Shown: one piece after another, positions 4,441 to 5,274 of the stretch | Position numbering within the stretch: position 1 is the stretch's first letter | Layout of the letters: each line of letters starts with the position of its first letter | Assembly: GCA_002438345.1 (NCBI GenBank) | Contig: DJUJ01000152.1 | Coordinates: forward strand, 9,365-14,638 | Direction: 5' to 3' | From: Paenibacillus sp. UBA6285 | Lineage (GTDB): Bacteria > Bacillota > Bacilli > Paenibacillales > Paenibacillaceae | DNA length: 5,274 nucleotides | Notes under the pieces: generated by a model | Databases searched by the model: none | What the model was told of the DNA's origin: nothing | What the model saw: only the letters and a program-made list of their open reading frames with translations | Position numbers and translations under genes: made by a program

Positions 4441-5274
4441 CATCCCAAATTTTCGTAACCCAATCTTCATAGAAGTCAGGTTCATGGGATACCAGCAACA
4501 CAGTTCCTTTGTATTCCAGTAATGCACGTTTTAGCTCAGCCTTAGCAATAACGTCAAGGTGATTCGTAGGCTCATCGAATAGAACCCAGTTGCTCTCGCG
4601 CATCAACAGCTTACAGAGACGTACCTTAGCTTGTTCGCCACCGCTTAGCATGCTAAGTGGACGAGTAATATGCTCATTTTTCAGACCACAGCGAGCCAGA
4701 TGACCACGTACTTCATTCTGAGTTAGACTAGAGAATTCATTCCATACATCCTCAATAGGTGTAAGATTTGCTGCCTTCACTTCTTGTTGGAAGTACGCTG
4801 AGCTCAGATAATCCCCAAGATAGGTTTTACCGCTATACGTTGGAATTACTCCGAGAATGGTCTTCAATAGTGTCGATTTACCCACACCATTACAACCAGT
4901 GATAGCGATCTTCTCTCCACGTTCAATGGTCATGTTCAGCATAGGTAGCAACGGACGGTCGTAACCAATCTCGAAATCAATCCCTTCGAAGACTGTTTTA
5001 CCGCTGGCTCGACTCTCTTTAAACTTGAAGGTCGGCTTTGCAGCTTCTTCTGGACGATCAATTCGATCCATACGATCTAACTGTTTCTCACGGCTCTTCG
5101 CCCGTCCAGATGTGGAGGCACGAGCTTTGTTACGCTGGATGAAGTCCTCTTGTTTCTTAATAAAATCCTGTTGTTTCTCATAAGCATCAATGTGTTGATT
5201 CTTATTCATCTCAGCCATATCCAAGAATTTATCATAGTTCGCAGTGTAACGTGTAAGTTTGCCGAACTCCAGGT
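4412..5274 (-). CDS. ABC-F family ATPase, C-terminal half (partial)
   Basis: ABC-F proteins are soluble ATPases with two ABC domains and no membrane part; they bind the ribosomal E site to rescue stalled translation or protect against antibiotics. The frame is open to the right edge, so 286 residues are visible of a protein normally 500-550 long. Residues 1-16 (start LEFGKLTRYTANYDKF) end the first ABC domain. A charged linker follows (about 17-80, rich in K, E, Q and R, with FIQRNKARASTSGRAKSREKQ), which in the family reaches toward the peptidyl-transferase centre. The second ABC domain has Walker A GCNGVGKST at 126-134, signature LSGGEQ at 210-215, Walker B VLFDEPTNHLD at 230-240 and the switch SHE at 262-264. 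It ends soon after with DVEQWSAVQV and has no C-terminal extension. The TTG at 5224 is an internal Leu, not a start. It most resembles housekeeping YfmM-type members, but a resistance role cannot be excluded from this half. Confidence 0.95.
   Translation of the reverse strand, partial: LEFGKLTRYTANYDKFLDMAEMNKNQHIDAYEKQQDFIKKQEDFIQRNKARASTSGRAKSREKQLDRMDRIDRPEEAAKPTFKFKESRASGKTVFEGIDFEIGYDRPLLPMLNMTIERGEKIAITGCNGVGKSTLLKTILGVIPTYSGKTYLGDYLSSAYFQQEVKAANLTPIEDVWNEFSSLTQNEVRGHLARCGLKNEHITRPLSMLSGGEQAKVRLCKLLMRESNWVLFDEPTNHLDVIAKAELKRALLEYKGTVLLVSHEPDFYEDWVTKIWDVEQWSAVQV

Noticed and set aside
4189..4458. 89-codon plus-strand frame across the thiF start and terminator
   Set aside because: It runs antisense through two real gene ends and a terminator hairpin and has no recognisable protein features.
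5222..5224. TTG at 5224 as the start of a shorter ABC protein
   Set aside because: The same frame continues to the window edge with residues typical of the end of the first ABC-F domain, so the codon is an internal leucine.

Overview
This 5.3-kb window looks like ordinary chromosome from a low-to-moderate-GC Firmicute, most likely Paenibacillus or a close relative. That placement is an inference from protein style, strong G-rich Shine-Dalgarno sequences and U-tailed terminators; no rRNA or marker gene is present to prove it. There are no tRNAs, rRNAs, insertion sequences, CRISPR repeats or phage genes. All seven protein genes belong to known families, and I do not see a new multi-gene system.

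Layout. (1) 1-185, plus strand: last 60 codons of an alpha/beta-hydrolase esterase. (2) 320-793, minus strand: low-molecular-weight protein tyrosine phosphatase, whose start codon is uncertain. (3) 947-1588, plus strand: thiamine pyrophosphokinase (thiN), divergent from the phosphatase, with promoters facing both ways between them, followed by a strong terminator. (4) 1915-2415, plus strand: small secreted NlpC/P60 peptidoglycan endopeptidase behind a 326-nt AT-rich upstream region that holds an extended -10 promoter and a candidate CcpA (cre) site. (5) 2461-3183, minus strand: OmpR-type response regulator with a degenerate receiver domain, convergent with the endopeptidase. (6) 3299-4339, minus strand: ThiF/MoeB-type E1-like adenylyltransferase with its own terminator. 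(7) 4412-5274, minus strand: C-terminal half of an ABC-F ATPase whose beginning lies beyond the right edge.

The genes mostly look like single-gene transcription units: three good hairpin terminators separate them, and the strand changes three times. Two thiamine-related enzymes (ThiN and a ThiF-like protein) occur in the window but are on opposite strands, 1.7 kb apart, and show no shared control; no TPP riboswitch is visible.

The points most worth a second look are regulatory or local. A complete terminator sits between the best thiF promoter and the thiF ribosome binding site, leaving no room for a promoter after it. The phosphatase Shine-Dalgarno points at an ATC codon, while the only in-frame ATG lies in the apparent -35 box. 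The response regulator has Glu where the phosphorylated Asp is expected and has lost part of the acidic pocket. A good cre-like match lies upstream of the cell-wall hydrolase.
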